Made by a program: the position numbers and the translations under genes. The notes beneath the pieces were generated by a model. That model did not search any database, was not told the DNA's origin, and worked only from the letters and a program-made list of their open reading frames with translations. 64,000 bases of DNA from Deltaproteobacteria bacterium (GTDB lineage: Bacteria > Myxococcota_A > UBA9160 > UBA6930), in assembly GCA_029261795.1 (NCBI GenBank), contig JAJDAP010000076.1, forward strand, positions 40,423 through 104,422. Reading direction: 5' to 3'. Of the stretch, positions 49,292 through 56,997 are shown piece by piece; the first letter of the stretch is position 1, and each line of letters begins with the position of its first letter.

Positions 49292-50299
49292 TCAGGCATC
49301 GGTCGGGTCCGGATCGGACTCGGGCGGCGGCGTCTCGTCGATGCCCGCCTCTTCCTCGGGCACTGAAGCCGGGGCAAAGCGGGCGATCTGGTCGGCCAGG
49401 TTCGCCGCCTGGAGGACCGGCAACATGTGGCTGCCTCCGGCCGTCTCGATCAACTCGGCCCCCGGGATCTGGGTCACCAGGTAACGCGCGATTCCGATCG
49501 GGGCGAGCCGGTCGTCGTCCCCATGGAGCAACAGGGTCGGCACCCGGATCTCCGCGTAGTCGAAGCCGTCCTCCACATCGAGCCCGAACATCTCGCCGCG
49601 GTAGGTGAGCAACGTGTGCCAGCTCTTGAAGTTGGCGAGGAGGCCCGGGACCCACCAATCGGGCATCGGGTTCTCGCTATAGGCCTGGACCGAGAGCAGC
49701 TGGATCAATCCGCGTGCGAGCGGCGGGACGGCGCTGCGCCAGCGCATCACGGGCTCGGAGTAGAAGGCCCGCATCACGGCATTGGGCTCCGGCGGTGTGT
49801 CGTCGGGCCCTTCGGGGCCGCCGGTGCCGATCAGGACCAGCTGGCCCAGGCGTTCGGGCCGCCGTGCGGCCACCACGGTCGAGGTGGCGCCGCCGTAGGA
49901 CCAACCCACCAGGACGACGTCCTCGAGATCCATCCGCTCCATCAGCTCGATGACCTCGTCGGCGTTTCGCCGGACGCTGTAATCGCCGGCCGGGTTCGGA
50001 TCCGAGTGGCCGTATCCCGAGCGATCGATCGCGATCGCGCGATAGCCGCGATCGGCCAGCTCCGGCACCAGCGCCCGCCAGTCATAGGCGCAGCCCGGAA
50101 GCCCGTGGAGCAACAGCACGGGTCGCCCGACCCCGGCTTCGACGAGGTTGATTCCTACGCCGCTCGACAGGACGACCCGGCTGCCGGGTGCGGGCAGGTC
50201 CGGCGCCGGATCGGCGGGGAAGACCGCATACCAGAGCGGCGGGCCCGCGATCAGCAGAACCGACAACAAGAGGAAACCAGCGAACAGCCTCCGGATCAT
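49292..50299 (-). CDS. Membrane-anchored alpha/beta-hydrolase
   Basis: A 335-residue hydrolase with an N-terminal membrane anchor (LFAGFLLLSVLLIAGPPLWY). It shows HGLPG oxyanion, Ser134 in LVGWSYGGATS, LLLHGDDDRLAPIG (Asp) and GGSHMLPVLQ (His): a complete triad. The C-terminal tail is acidic and Pro-rich. The ATG at 50299 overlaps the sulfatase TGA (ATGA), so the pair is coupled and both are predicted to face the periplasm; ester substrates are possible. Confidence 0.83.
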   Translation of the reverse strand: MIRRLFAGFLLLSVLLIAGPPLWYAVFPADPAPDLPAPGSRVVLSSGVGINLVEAGVGRPVLLLHGLPGCAYDWRALVPELADRGYRAIAIDRSGYGHSDPNPAGDYSVRRNADEVIELMERMDLEDVVLVGWSYGGATSTVVAARRPERLGQLVLIGTGGPEGPDDTPPEPNAVMRAFYSEPVMRWRSAVPPLARGLIQLLSVQAYSENPMPDWWVPGLLANFKSWHTLLTYRGEMFGLDVEDGFDYAEIRVPTLLLHGDDDRLAPIGIARYLVTQIPGAELIETAGGSHMLPVLQAANLADQIARFAPASVPEEEAGIDETPPPESDPDPTDA

Positions 50300-51753
50300 T
50301 GGATCCATCCTCTCGGGTTCTCGGCGATCTCGGTATCGAGTTCGCGCATCGTGCGCAGCAAGCCCCCGAGTACCGTCGGGTGCTTCATCGAGACGTCATA
50401 GGATTCGTCGGGGTCGCGATCGAGATCGAACAGCCATGGGCCCTTCGGCGCCATCAATCCGACGGATCCGAGGTTGCTGCCAAGGACGCCATGCTTGCGG
50501 TGCGCCTTCCATGAACCGACCCGCACGCCCAACAAATCGCCTCCCGACCAATAATAGACGGGCCGGTCGGCGGGTGTGGCTCCGGCATCGAAGAATGTCG
50601 AACGCACGTCCACGCCGTCGATGATGCGATCCTCGGGTAGCGGAACGCCGGCCAACGCGAGGATCGTCGGAAACAGGTCCAGGGCCGTGACGATCTCGTC
50701 GCTGCGAACGCCCTCGGCGATCCGGCCCGGCCAGTGCGCGATGAAGGGGACCCGGGGGCCGCCCTCGAACACGGTGTTCTTGCGACCCCGGACGGCGCCA
50801 GGGCTGCCCTGGTACCAGGGTCCGTTGTCGCTCGTCACGATCACGAGGGTGTTCTCGGCGAGACCGAGACGGTCGAGCGCCGCCACCACGCTGGCGACGC
50901 TTCGATCGAGATCCGCGATCACGTCGCCGTAGAGCCCGGCTTCGCTCTTGCCGCGCTGGGCGGCCGCCGTGTAGAGCGGGATGTGCGGGAAGGTGTGGGC
51001 GAAGTAGAGGAAGAACGGATCTCCCGCGTTCCGCTGGATGAACGAAACGGCCTCGTCGGTGTAGCGATCCGTCAGCGTCGTCTGATCCGGCGGATGTTCC
51101 TCCACGACCTCGCCGTTTCGATAGACCGGAATCGGGAACATGTCGTTCGAGTGGAGCAACCCAAAATAGTGCTCGAAGCCGAGATCGTTGGGGAGCGACG
51201 GGGAGGCATCGCCCAGGTGCCACTTGCCGACCATGCCGGTCGAATAGCCGGCGAGCCGCAACGCCTCGGCGATCGTGATCTCATCGGCAGGGAGCCGGAC
51301 CGGCAACCCCATCAAGCGCTGAATGTTGTCGATGGGATGGCCCTCGGGAAAGACCACGTGGGTCAGCGTGCTGCGGACGGGCCAACGACCGGTGAGGAGA
51401 CCCGCGCGAGACGGCGTGCAATAGGAGGCCGCCGCATAGAAGTGATCGAGCGCCAGCCCCCCCTCGGCGAGCCGGTCGATGGCCGGCGTCTCGACCGCCT
51501 CGCTTCCGAAGGCGCCAAGATCTCCGTAGCCGAGATCGTCGAAGAAGATCACGACGACGTTCGGGCGCGGGGCCGCGTCCGTGATCGCGGCGGACATCGT
51601 CGCGAGGCTCTCGAGTTTGCGATCGAGAGAAGCGCTGTCCTCGGTCTGGTGGTAGGCGGCGATCCGCACGAACGCGTACCCCACCCCGAGCAGCGCGAGC
51701 ACCAGGACACCGAGAACCCCATAGCCCAGCACGCGGACCAGCCACTGCAACAC
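50296..51753 (-). CDS. Membrane-anchored type I sulfatase
   Basis: A 485-residue alkaline-phosphatase-superfamily sulfatase with an N-terminal TM anchor (VLGYGVLGVLVLALLGVGYA). Metal Asp72-Asp73 lie in VVVIFFDDLGYGD. The formylglycine site is Cys112 in ASYCTPSRAGLLTGRW (CxPSR intact). GMVGKWHLGD and IVTSDNGPWYQG complete the active site. Cys-type activation needs a formylglycine-generating enzyme (not in this window). It is upstream of and overlapping the hydrolase, consistent with degradation of sulfated lipids or polysaccharides. Confidence 0.92.
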   Translation of the reverse strand: MLQWLVRVLGYGVLGVLVLALLGVGYAFVRIAAYHQTEDSASLDRKLESLATMSAAITDAAPRPNVVVIFFDDLGYGDLGAFGSEAVETPAIDRLAEGGLALDHFYAAASYCTPSRAGLLTGRWPVRSTLTHVVFPEGHPIDNIQRLMGLPVRLPADEITIAEALRLAGYSTGMVGKWHLGDASPSLPNDLGFEHYFGLLHSNDMFPIPVYRNGEVVEEHPPDQTTLTDRYTDEAVSFIQRNAGDPFFLYFAHTFPHIPLYTAAAQRGKSEAGLYGDVIADLDRSVASVVAALDRLGLAENTLVIVTSDNGPWYQGSPGAVRGRKNTVFEGGPRVPFIAHWPGRIAEGVRSDEIVTALDLFPTILALAGVPLPEDRIIDGVDVRSTFFDAGATPADRPVYYWSGGDLLGVRVGSWKAHRKHGVLGSNLGSVGLMAPKGPWLFDLDRDPDESYDVSMKHPTVLGGLLRTMRELDTEIAENPRGWIQ

Positions 51754-51818
51754 GATCGTGCGCCCCTTCCCTTCAGACCCGGGCTCGATCGACGCGACCC
51801 CAAGCAGCGGAGCCCGAT

Positions 51819-51824
51819 TATACT
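51819..51824 (+). promoter_or_regulatory. -10-like TATACT before the LLM oxidoreductase
   Basis: TATACT lies 25 bp before the ATG of the 51849 gene, in an otherwise GC-rich gap. It is a close match to the -10 consensus; the -35 region shows no clear TTGACA. Confidence 0.35.
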
Positions 51825-51848
51825 GCCGTCCCGCTTCGTGGAGGATAG

Positions 51849-52886
51849 ATGAAACTCGGACTCGCCCTCGAATGGGCCAACCCCCAGGTGAAGATCCCGA
51901 TCGAGCGGATCCAGCGCGCCGAAGCGCTCGGCTTCGATTCTGTCTGGACGGCCGAGATCTACGGGCAGGATGCCATCACGCCGCTGGCCTGGATCGCGGC
52001 CCAGACCCGCCGCATCCGCCTTGGAACCAGTGTGATCCAGACCGCCGCGCGCACCCCGGCCGCCACCGCCCTCGCCATGTCGACCGTGGATCAACTCGCA
52101 GGCGGCGGCCGGGTGATCATCGGCGTCGGGCTCTCGGGGCCCCAGATCGTCGAGGGCTGGTACGGCATGCCGTGGGGTAGCCCCAACAAGCGGCTCCGCG
52201 ACTATGTCGAGATCATGCGCAAGGTGCTGCGACGAGAGGGCCCCGTCACCCACGACGGCCCGGAAATCCGACTCCCCTACGACGGGCCGGGTTCGAGCGG
52301 GCTCGGCAAGCCGCTGAAGAGCGTGCTCCACACCGATCCGAACACCCCGATCTTCATCGGCACCGGCGCCCCCGCCAATGTGACGCTGACCGGCGAGATC
52401 GCCGACGGTTGGCTGCCGATGGGATACAACCCCGAAACGAAAGACACGTTCCTCCCCTGGATCGAGAAGGGCCTGGCGAAATCTGGGCGCACGATCGACG
52501 ACTTCCAGATCCAGGGCGGCGGCACGGTGACGATCACCGACGACATCAAGTCCGCGCTCGACGCCCAGAAGCCCTTCATCGGCTACTACGTTGGCGGCAT
52601 GGGGGCGAAGAGCAAGAACTTCCACAAGGCAATGATGATCCGTCGCGGCTTTCCGGAAGCCGCCGAGCGCATCCAGGAACTCTTCATGGCGGGTCATCGT
52701 GACGAGGCGTTCGCGGCCGTTCCCGATGAATATGTCGACCAGGGCGCATTGTTAGGTCCGAAGGAGCGAATCCGCGAACGCTTCCGCGAATGGCAGGACT
52801 TGACCGGCGTCGACGGCTACACCCTGCACAACGCCGGCTCCGAGGTGATGGAATTCATGGCCGATCTCGCCGGTTGCAGGCCCTGA
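51849..52886 (+). CDS. LLM-class F420-dependent-type oxidoreductase
   Basis: A 345-residue luciferase-like TIM-barrel enzyme. MKLGLALEWANPQVKIPIER, EALGFDSVWTAEIYGQDAIT, TRRIRLGTSVIQTAARTPAA and PIFIGTGAPANVTLTGEIAD are hallmarks of the F420-dependent group, although flavin use cannot be excluded. A strong GGAGG lies upstream. The HAD gene starts 2 bp after its stop, suggesting an operon. Acts on unknown lipid or xenobiotic substrates. Confidence 0.88.
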   Translation: MKLGLALEWANPQVKIPIERIQRAEALGFDSVWTAEIYGQDAITPLAWIAAQTRRIRLGTSVIQTAARTPAATALAMSTVDQLAGGGRVIIGVGLSGPQIVEGWYGMPWGSPNKRLRDYVEIMRKVLRREGPVTHDGPEIRLPYDGPGSSGLGKPLKSVLHTDPNTPIFIGTGAPANVTLTGEIADGWLPMGYNPETKDTFLPWIEKGLAKSGRTIDDFQIQGGGTVTITDDIKSALDAQKPFIGYYVGGMGAKSKNFHKAMMIRRGFPEAAERIQELFMAGHRDEAFAAVPDEYVDQGALLGPKERIRERFREWQDLTGVDGYTLHNAGSEVMEFMADLAGCRP

Positions 52887-52888
52887 TC

Positions 52889-53524
52889 GTGAAGAATGTA
52901 GAAGCCGTGCTGTTCGATTTCGGCGGTGTCTTCACCGCCTCCCCTTTCGGCGCCGTCGAAGCGCTCGGCCGCGAGATCGGCGCCGCACCCGGGCAGTTGC
53001 AGCGGATCGTATTCGGCCCCTACCACGAAGACACGGATCATCCGTGGCACCGTCTCGAGCGGGGAGAAATGCCGCTGCTCGACGCGCGCGACGCAATCAT
53101 GGCGCTCGGCCGCGAGCAGGGTCTCGAGGTCGATCCCTTCCAGGTATTCGCAAGCATGGGACGGGGCGATGGAGCCAGGGACGGGCTCGTATCTCACACC
53201 CTGGCGCTTCGCGGCGCAGGGTTCCGAACCGCGCTCATCACGAACAACGCGAAAGAGTTCCGCGATGGCTGGCGAAAACTGGTTCCGGCAGACGAACTCT
53301 TCGAGGTGATCGTCGACTCGTCCGAGGAAGGCATCCGCAAACCCGACGCGCGCATCTTCGAGCGCACCCTGGAACGCCTCGGTGGCATCGCACCGGAGCG
53401 CGCGATCTTTCTCGACGACGCCCAGAGCAACCTCGACGCCGCCGAGCGCCTCGGCATCCGCGGCTTCCTGGTCGCGGAAGATGTTGGCCCGACCCTGGCC
53501 GTGCTCGACACGCTACTCGGTTAG
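52889..53524 (+). CDS. HAD-superfamily hydrolase
   Basis: A 211-residue HAD-IA-type phosphatase. Motif I is VLFDFGGVFT (nucleophile Asp10; the second Asp is Gly, as in the epoxide-hydrolase-N/ACAD10 branch), motif II TALITNNA, Lys in GIRKPDARIFERTL and motif IV IFLDDAQSNLDAAE. The GTG at 52889 follows the preceding stop by 2 bp. It probably dephosphorylates a small metabolite; substrate unknown. Confidence 0.85.
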   Translation: MKNVEAVLFDFGGVFTASPFGAVEALGREIGAAPGQLQRIVFGPYHEDTDHPWHRLERGEMPLLDARDAIMALGREQGLEVDPFQVFASMGRGDGARDGLVSHTLALRGAGFRTALITNNAKEFRDGWRKLVPADELFEVIVDSSEEGIRKPDARIFERTLERLGGIAPERAIFLDDAQSNLDAAERLGIRGFLVAEDVGPTLAVLDTLLG

Positions 53525-53606
53525 GCGCATTGCGGATTACCTCGGCTACGAGTGCAGCGGCACAGATGGGATTCGGCTCTACGCCACAACCAAATTGGGG
53601 ACGCCA

Positions 53607-54272
53607 GTGGACCTGATCCAAGCCATGCATACGACCTTCGCGTGTCGTGAATTCCTGGATCGCGATGTGGATGATGCCACCGTGTACCGGCTCCTCGACG
53701 CGGCACGATTCGCACCTTCTGGAGGGAACCGACAAGGCTGGCGCGTCGTCGTCGCACGCGATTCCGCGCTGCGGAGCCGCTTTGCCGCTCTCGCGAGACC
53801 GATCATGCAACGTTATGTGGCCGAGACGCTTGCCGGGGAAGCGCCCTACAACTCGATCCTTCCCTCGAAGGTCGACGAGGACAGCGTCGCCCGGACGCCG
53901 ATCCCCGATGCCGTGGTCGCTTCGATCACCACTGCGCCGGTGCTGTTGATGATCGGCGTGGACCTCCGCGTGGTCACGTCCTTCGACCGCGATCTCGATC
54001 GCGTCGGCGTCGTCTCCGGCGCCTCGATCTACCCCTTCGCCTGGAACGTCCTGCTCGCGGCCCGGAACGAAGGGCTAGCCGGTGTTCTCACGACCTTCCT
54101 GGCTCCCTCGGAGCCCGAGGTTCAGCAGCTCCTCGGCTGGCCGGAATCCATCGCGGTCGCGGCCGCCATCCCGATCGGCCACCCCATGAAGCAGCTCACC
54201 AGGCTGAAGCGGAATCCTGTCGAAGACTTCGCGCGGATCGGCCGCTGGGACGGGCCGCCGCTGGTCGGCTAG
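53607..54272 (+). CDS. Nitroreductase-family flavoprotein
   Basis: A 221-residue FMN-dependent nitroreductase-like protein: FACREFLDRDVDDATVYRLL, DAARFAPSGGNRQGWRVVVA (FMN-binding SGGNxQxW) and VLLAARNEGLAGVLTTFLAP, then a GHP-containing C-terminus. The GTG at 53607 with GGGGA upstream fits better than the long open frame from 53382. It is 82 bp after the HAD gene and overlaps the convergent flavoprotein gene by 4 bp. Confidence 0.85.
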   Translation: MDLIQAMHTTFACREFLDRDVDDATVYRLLDAARFAPSGGNRQGWRVVVARDSALRSRFAALARPIMQRYVAETLAGEAPYNSILPSKVDEDSVARTPIPDAVVASITTAPVLLMIGVDLRVVTSFDRDLDRVGVVSGASIYPFAWNVLLAARNEGLAGVLTTFLAPSEPEVQQLLGWPESIAVAAAIPIGHPMKQLTRLKRNPVEDFARIGRWDGPPLVG

Positions 54273-55705
54273 CGCCCTCGGGCAGCCAACCGTCCGGCGA
54301 CCCGACCGAAGAACGTGGCATCGCCCAACGAGAGACCACTCGAGTAGTCGCCTGCGCAGACGCCGGCCGAGGATCGGCCCGCCGCGAACAAGCCCGGGAT
54401 CGCTGCGCCTTCAGGATCGAGGACCCGGGCTTCGACGTCGGTGACCAGACCGCCCAGGGTGAAGGCCGCGTAGAGACAATTCTCGGTGGTGCAATCGATC
54501 GCACCGTAGGGCGGCGTCGTCAGCGGCTTCAGGTATTTCCCCTGCTTCTCGAAGACCGGGTCCTCACCGTTCGCCGCGTGTCGGTTGTAGACCCCGAGAG
54601 TCGCCTCGAGGCTCCCCGGCGGAAGCGACAGCTCACGCTCCAGCTCCGCGAGGCTCTCGCCGACCGCGGCCACTTCCTTGCAGTAGTCGGGCTCCTGGAA
54701 GACCTCGTCGTCGACGATCAACCAGGCGCGACCCCCCTCGTGAAACAGGGCGCGCTCGCCGAGGCGCCCGTAGTAGGTGTCTTCGTTGATGAAACGCTGG
54801 CCGTGCCGATTGACCATCACGCCGCGCTTGAGACCCCAGGGCTGGGTAACGGGCAGCGAGATCGAAGCCTTCTCCATGTGCAGGGTTGCAGCGCCTGCGG
54901 CGACACCGAGGCGGATGCCAGAGCCGTCATCTCCGTCGCCGGCCACGCGGAGTTTGCAATCGAGGGCGCGTGGAATGTACTGGCGCAACATCTCGTCGTT
55001 GAGGACGAAGCCACCCGTCGTGAGCACCACGCCGCCGCGGGCGCGCACGGTCCGCTCGCTCCCGAACTGCTCCGCGACGACACCGACCACGGCAGCGTCG
55101 TCGTCGACGACCAGGGCAGTGACGCGGTGATCGCCTTCGACGCAAGCGCCGCTTCGCTCGGTCGAGGCACACAGGTGCTTCATCAGGAGCGGCCCCGTCT
55201 GGTGTGGGTGCATCCCGACGTGGCCCCGCGGCGCCGGCCGCGCGATCTCGCAGAAGGGTTTCGTCTGCTCGGCGCCGGAGAAGACCAGACCGTCGTCGGT
55301 GGGCGGTTCGCCGCTGATGCCTTCGTAGTAGGTTTCCTTGTAGGGAACGCCTTGCGCCTTCACCCACTCGAAGTGCTCGACGCTTCCCTCGCAATAGCGC
55401 CGGATCTTGGGCTCGTCGGGCACGGCACCGACCGAGGCCATCAGATAGCGGTACATGTCCTCCTCGCTGTCTTCGAAACCGCAAGCGGTTTGCAGGGAGG
55501 TGCCGCCGCCGAGGTAGAGCACACCACCGGAGAGGGCCGAGGTCCCACCACCGCCGCTGGCCCGCTCGAGAACCACCACATCGGCACCGGCGCCGCGGGC
55601 ATCGATCGCGGCCGCTGCCCCGGCGGCACCGAGACCGACGACACAGACATCGGTCGAAAGATCCCAGTTCGAGATCTCCCGTTCGGAGCGGAGTCCGGAG
55701 GGCAC
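54269..55705 (-). CDS. FAD-dependent oxidoreductase (ketosteroid dehydrogenase/fumarate reductase-like)
   Basis: A 478-residue flavoprotein: dinucleotide motif VCVVGLGAAGAAAAIDARGA, ASGGGGTSALSGGVLYLGG, GGVVLTTGGFVLND and the C-terminal LGGLVTDVEARVLD, GLFAAGRSSAG. This is the FAD-binding 2 family, including 3-ketosteroid dehydrogenases. The GTG at 55705 sits 1 bp from the SDR stop. Together with SDR and steroid-type genes in the window it may act on steroid-like or unsaturated substrates (inference). Confidence 0.87.
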   Translation of the reverse strand: MPSGLRSEREISNWDLSTDVCVVGLGAAGAAAAIDARGAGADVVVLERASGGGGTSALSGGVLYLGGGTSLQTACGFEDSEEDMYRYLMASVGAVPDEPKIRRYCEGSVEHFEWVKAQGVPYKETYYEGISGEPPTDDGLVFSGAEQTKPFCEIARPAPRGHVGMHPHQTGPLLMKHLCASTERSGACVEGDHRVTALVVDDDAAVVGVVAEQFGSERTVRARGGVVLTTGGFVLNDEMLRQYIPRALDCKLRVAGDGDDGSGIRLGVAAGAATLHMEKASISLPVTQPWGLKRGVMVNRHGQRFINEDTYYGRLGERALFHEGGRAWLIVDDEVFQEPDYCKEVAAVGESLAELERELSLPPGSLEATLGVYNRHAANGEDPVFEKQGKYLKPLTTPPYGAIDCTTENCLYAAFTLGGLVTDVEARVLDPEGAAIPGLFAAGRSSAGVCAGDYSSGLSLGDATFFGRVAGRLAARGR

Positions 55706-55706
55706 G

Positions 55707-56501
55707 TCAGTAGCCGGGCTGGAACTTCATGCGCTTGCCTGCCGTCCAGCCGGCATCGACGGGATAGTCGGCTCCGGTACAGGAGAGACTGTCGTCGGAG
55801 GCCAGGAACAGGATCATGCGCGCGATATCCCGAATGATCTCGACCGGCGGGCGCTCGCGGTTGTAGGGAATCACGTCGTGGGTGAAGGCGAGCGTCTTGG
55901 CGGCATCGACGCCCTCGGGGATGTAGGGCTGACGCATGCCCGGCCCGCCGGCCTCCGGGCACACGGTGTTCACGCGAATCCCATGCTTGCCGAGTTCGAG
56001 TGCGGCAACGCGGGTGAGCCCGCGCAGGGCCCATTTCGTCGGGGCGTAGGCGGCGATGCCATTCTTCGTGGTCAAGCCGTCGACCGACGAGACGTTCACG
56101 ATCGATCCGCCGCCGGCCGCCGTCATCACCTTCGTCACCGCGTTGATACCGAGGAAGGGCCCCAGCTGGTTGACCCGCCAGAGCCGTTCGGCGTCGGCCG
56201 CAGTCGTCTCGCCGATGGCGGCGAGGTGCAGCAGGCCCGCATTGTTGACCAATACGTTCGGGTTGCCGAAGCGCTCGACCGTTGCGCCGACGACGCGCGC
56301 CCAATCCTGCTCGCTCGTCACGTCGAGTTTCTCGAATGCGGCCGCCGCGCCGATGTCTTCGGCCACGGCCTTCGCCTCGGGTTCGAGAACATCGGCGAGC
56401 ACCACGCGGGCGCCCTCCTCTGCGCATAGCCTTGCGGTCTGTTCGCCCGTACCGCGCGCGGCGCCGGTAACGATCACGACCTTGCCGTCGAGACGTGCCA
56501 T
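55707..56501 (-). CDS. Short-chain dehydrogenase/reductase
   Basis: A 264-residue classical SDR: TGAARGTGEQTA (cofactor Gly motif), LVNNAGLLHL, the catalytic Ser in VNVSSVDGL, and Tyr-Lys in AAYAPTKWALRG. Asp in VVLADVLEPE suggests NAD preference. The SD GGAG precedes the ATG. It is in an operon with DoxX upstream (11 bp) and the FAD enzyme downstream; substrate unknown. Confidence 0.9.
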   Translation of the reverse strand: MARLDGKVVIVTGAARGTGEQTARLCAEEGARVVLADVLEPEAKAVAEDIGAAAAFEKLDVTSEQDWARVVGATVERFGNPNVLVNNAGLLHLAAIGETTAADAERLWRVNQLGPFLGINAVTKVMTAAGGGSIVNVSSVDGLTTKNGIAAYAPTKWALRGLTRVAALELGKHGIRVNTVCPEAGGPGMRQPYIPEGVDAAKTLAFTHDVIPYNRERPPVEIIRDIARMILFLASDDSLSCTGADYPVDAGWTAGKRMKFQPGY

Positions 56502-56512
56502 TTCGGAGGCTC

Positions 56513-56953
56513 CTAGAAGATCGCGGCGTCGAGCGAGATCGCGCCCGGGCCCATCAAGATGAACATCACGCAAATGACCGCGAGGTTGATGGTGTACTCG
56601 GCACCGGGCGGGTCGTTCGTGATGAGGTAGCCGGCGCCCTTGTGACCGATCAACCCGGCGACGGCCATGGTGCCGATCAGCACGAGGCAGGCGGGGCGCG
56701 TGAACAGGCCGAGTGCCAGGAGCATTCCACCGGTGAGTTCGGAGATCATCGCCATGCGCGCGTTGATCGCGGGAAACGGCACGCCGAGCCCTTCCAGCCA
56801 ACCCTGGAACCCAGCCATGGTTCCACCGCCGACGAGACCGAGCTTCCCGAGCGCGTGAACGACGAAGCAGATCCCGATGGCGATTCGAACCACGAACAGC
56901 CCCAGGTCGATCATTCCGGGCGTCGCGCCGATGAGCCAACTACCGATGTCCAT
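56513..56953 (-). CDS. DoxX-family membrane protein
   Basis: A 146-residue four-TM protein: LGLFVVRIAIGICFVVHALG, FQGWLEGLGVP, ISELTGGMLLALGLFTRPAC and YLITNDPPGAEYTINLAVIC. This is the DoxX/SURF4 type. Relatives take part in quinone/thiosulfate redox or thiol stress; the role here is open. First gene of the DoxX-SDR-FAD set. Confidence 0.85.
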   Translation of the reverse strand: MDIGSWLIGATPGMIDLGLFVVRIAIGICFVVHALGKLGLVGGGTMAGFQGWLEGLGVPFPAINARMAMISELTGGMLLALGLFTRPACLVLIGTMAVAGLIGHKGAGYLITNDPPGAEYTINLAVICVMFILMGPGAISLDAAIF

Positions 56954-56997
56954 GAAGAACCTCCAACGAAGACGGGAAGTGGTACCAGATCCGCGGG

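Noticed and set aside
52889..53524. Reading the HAD protein as an epoxide hydrolase
   Set aside because: Only the N-terminal HAD-type domain of such bifunctional enzymes is present; there is no alpha/beta-hydrolase half.
53382..53606. Long N-terminal extension of the nitroreductase
   Set aside because: It overlaps the HAD gene in another frame and is Ser/Arg/Ala-rich; the GTG at 53607 with GGGGA fits the family start.
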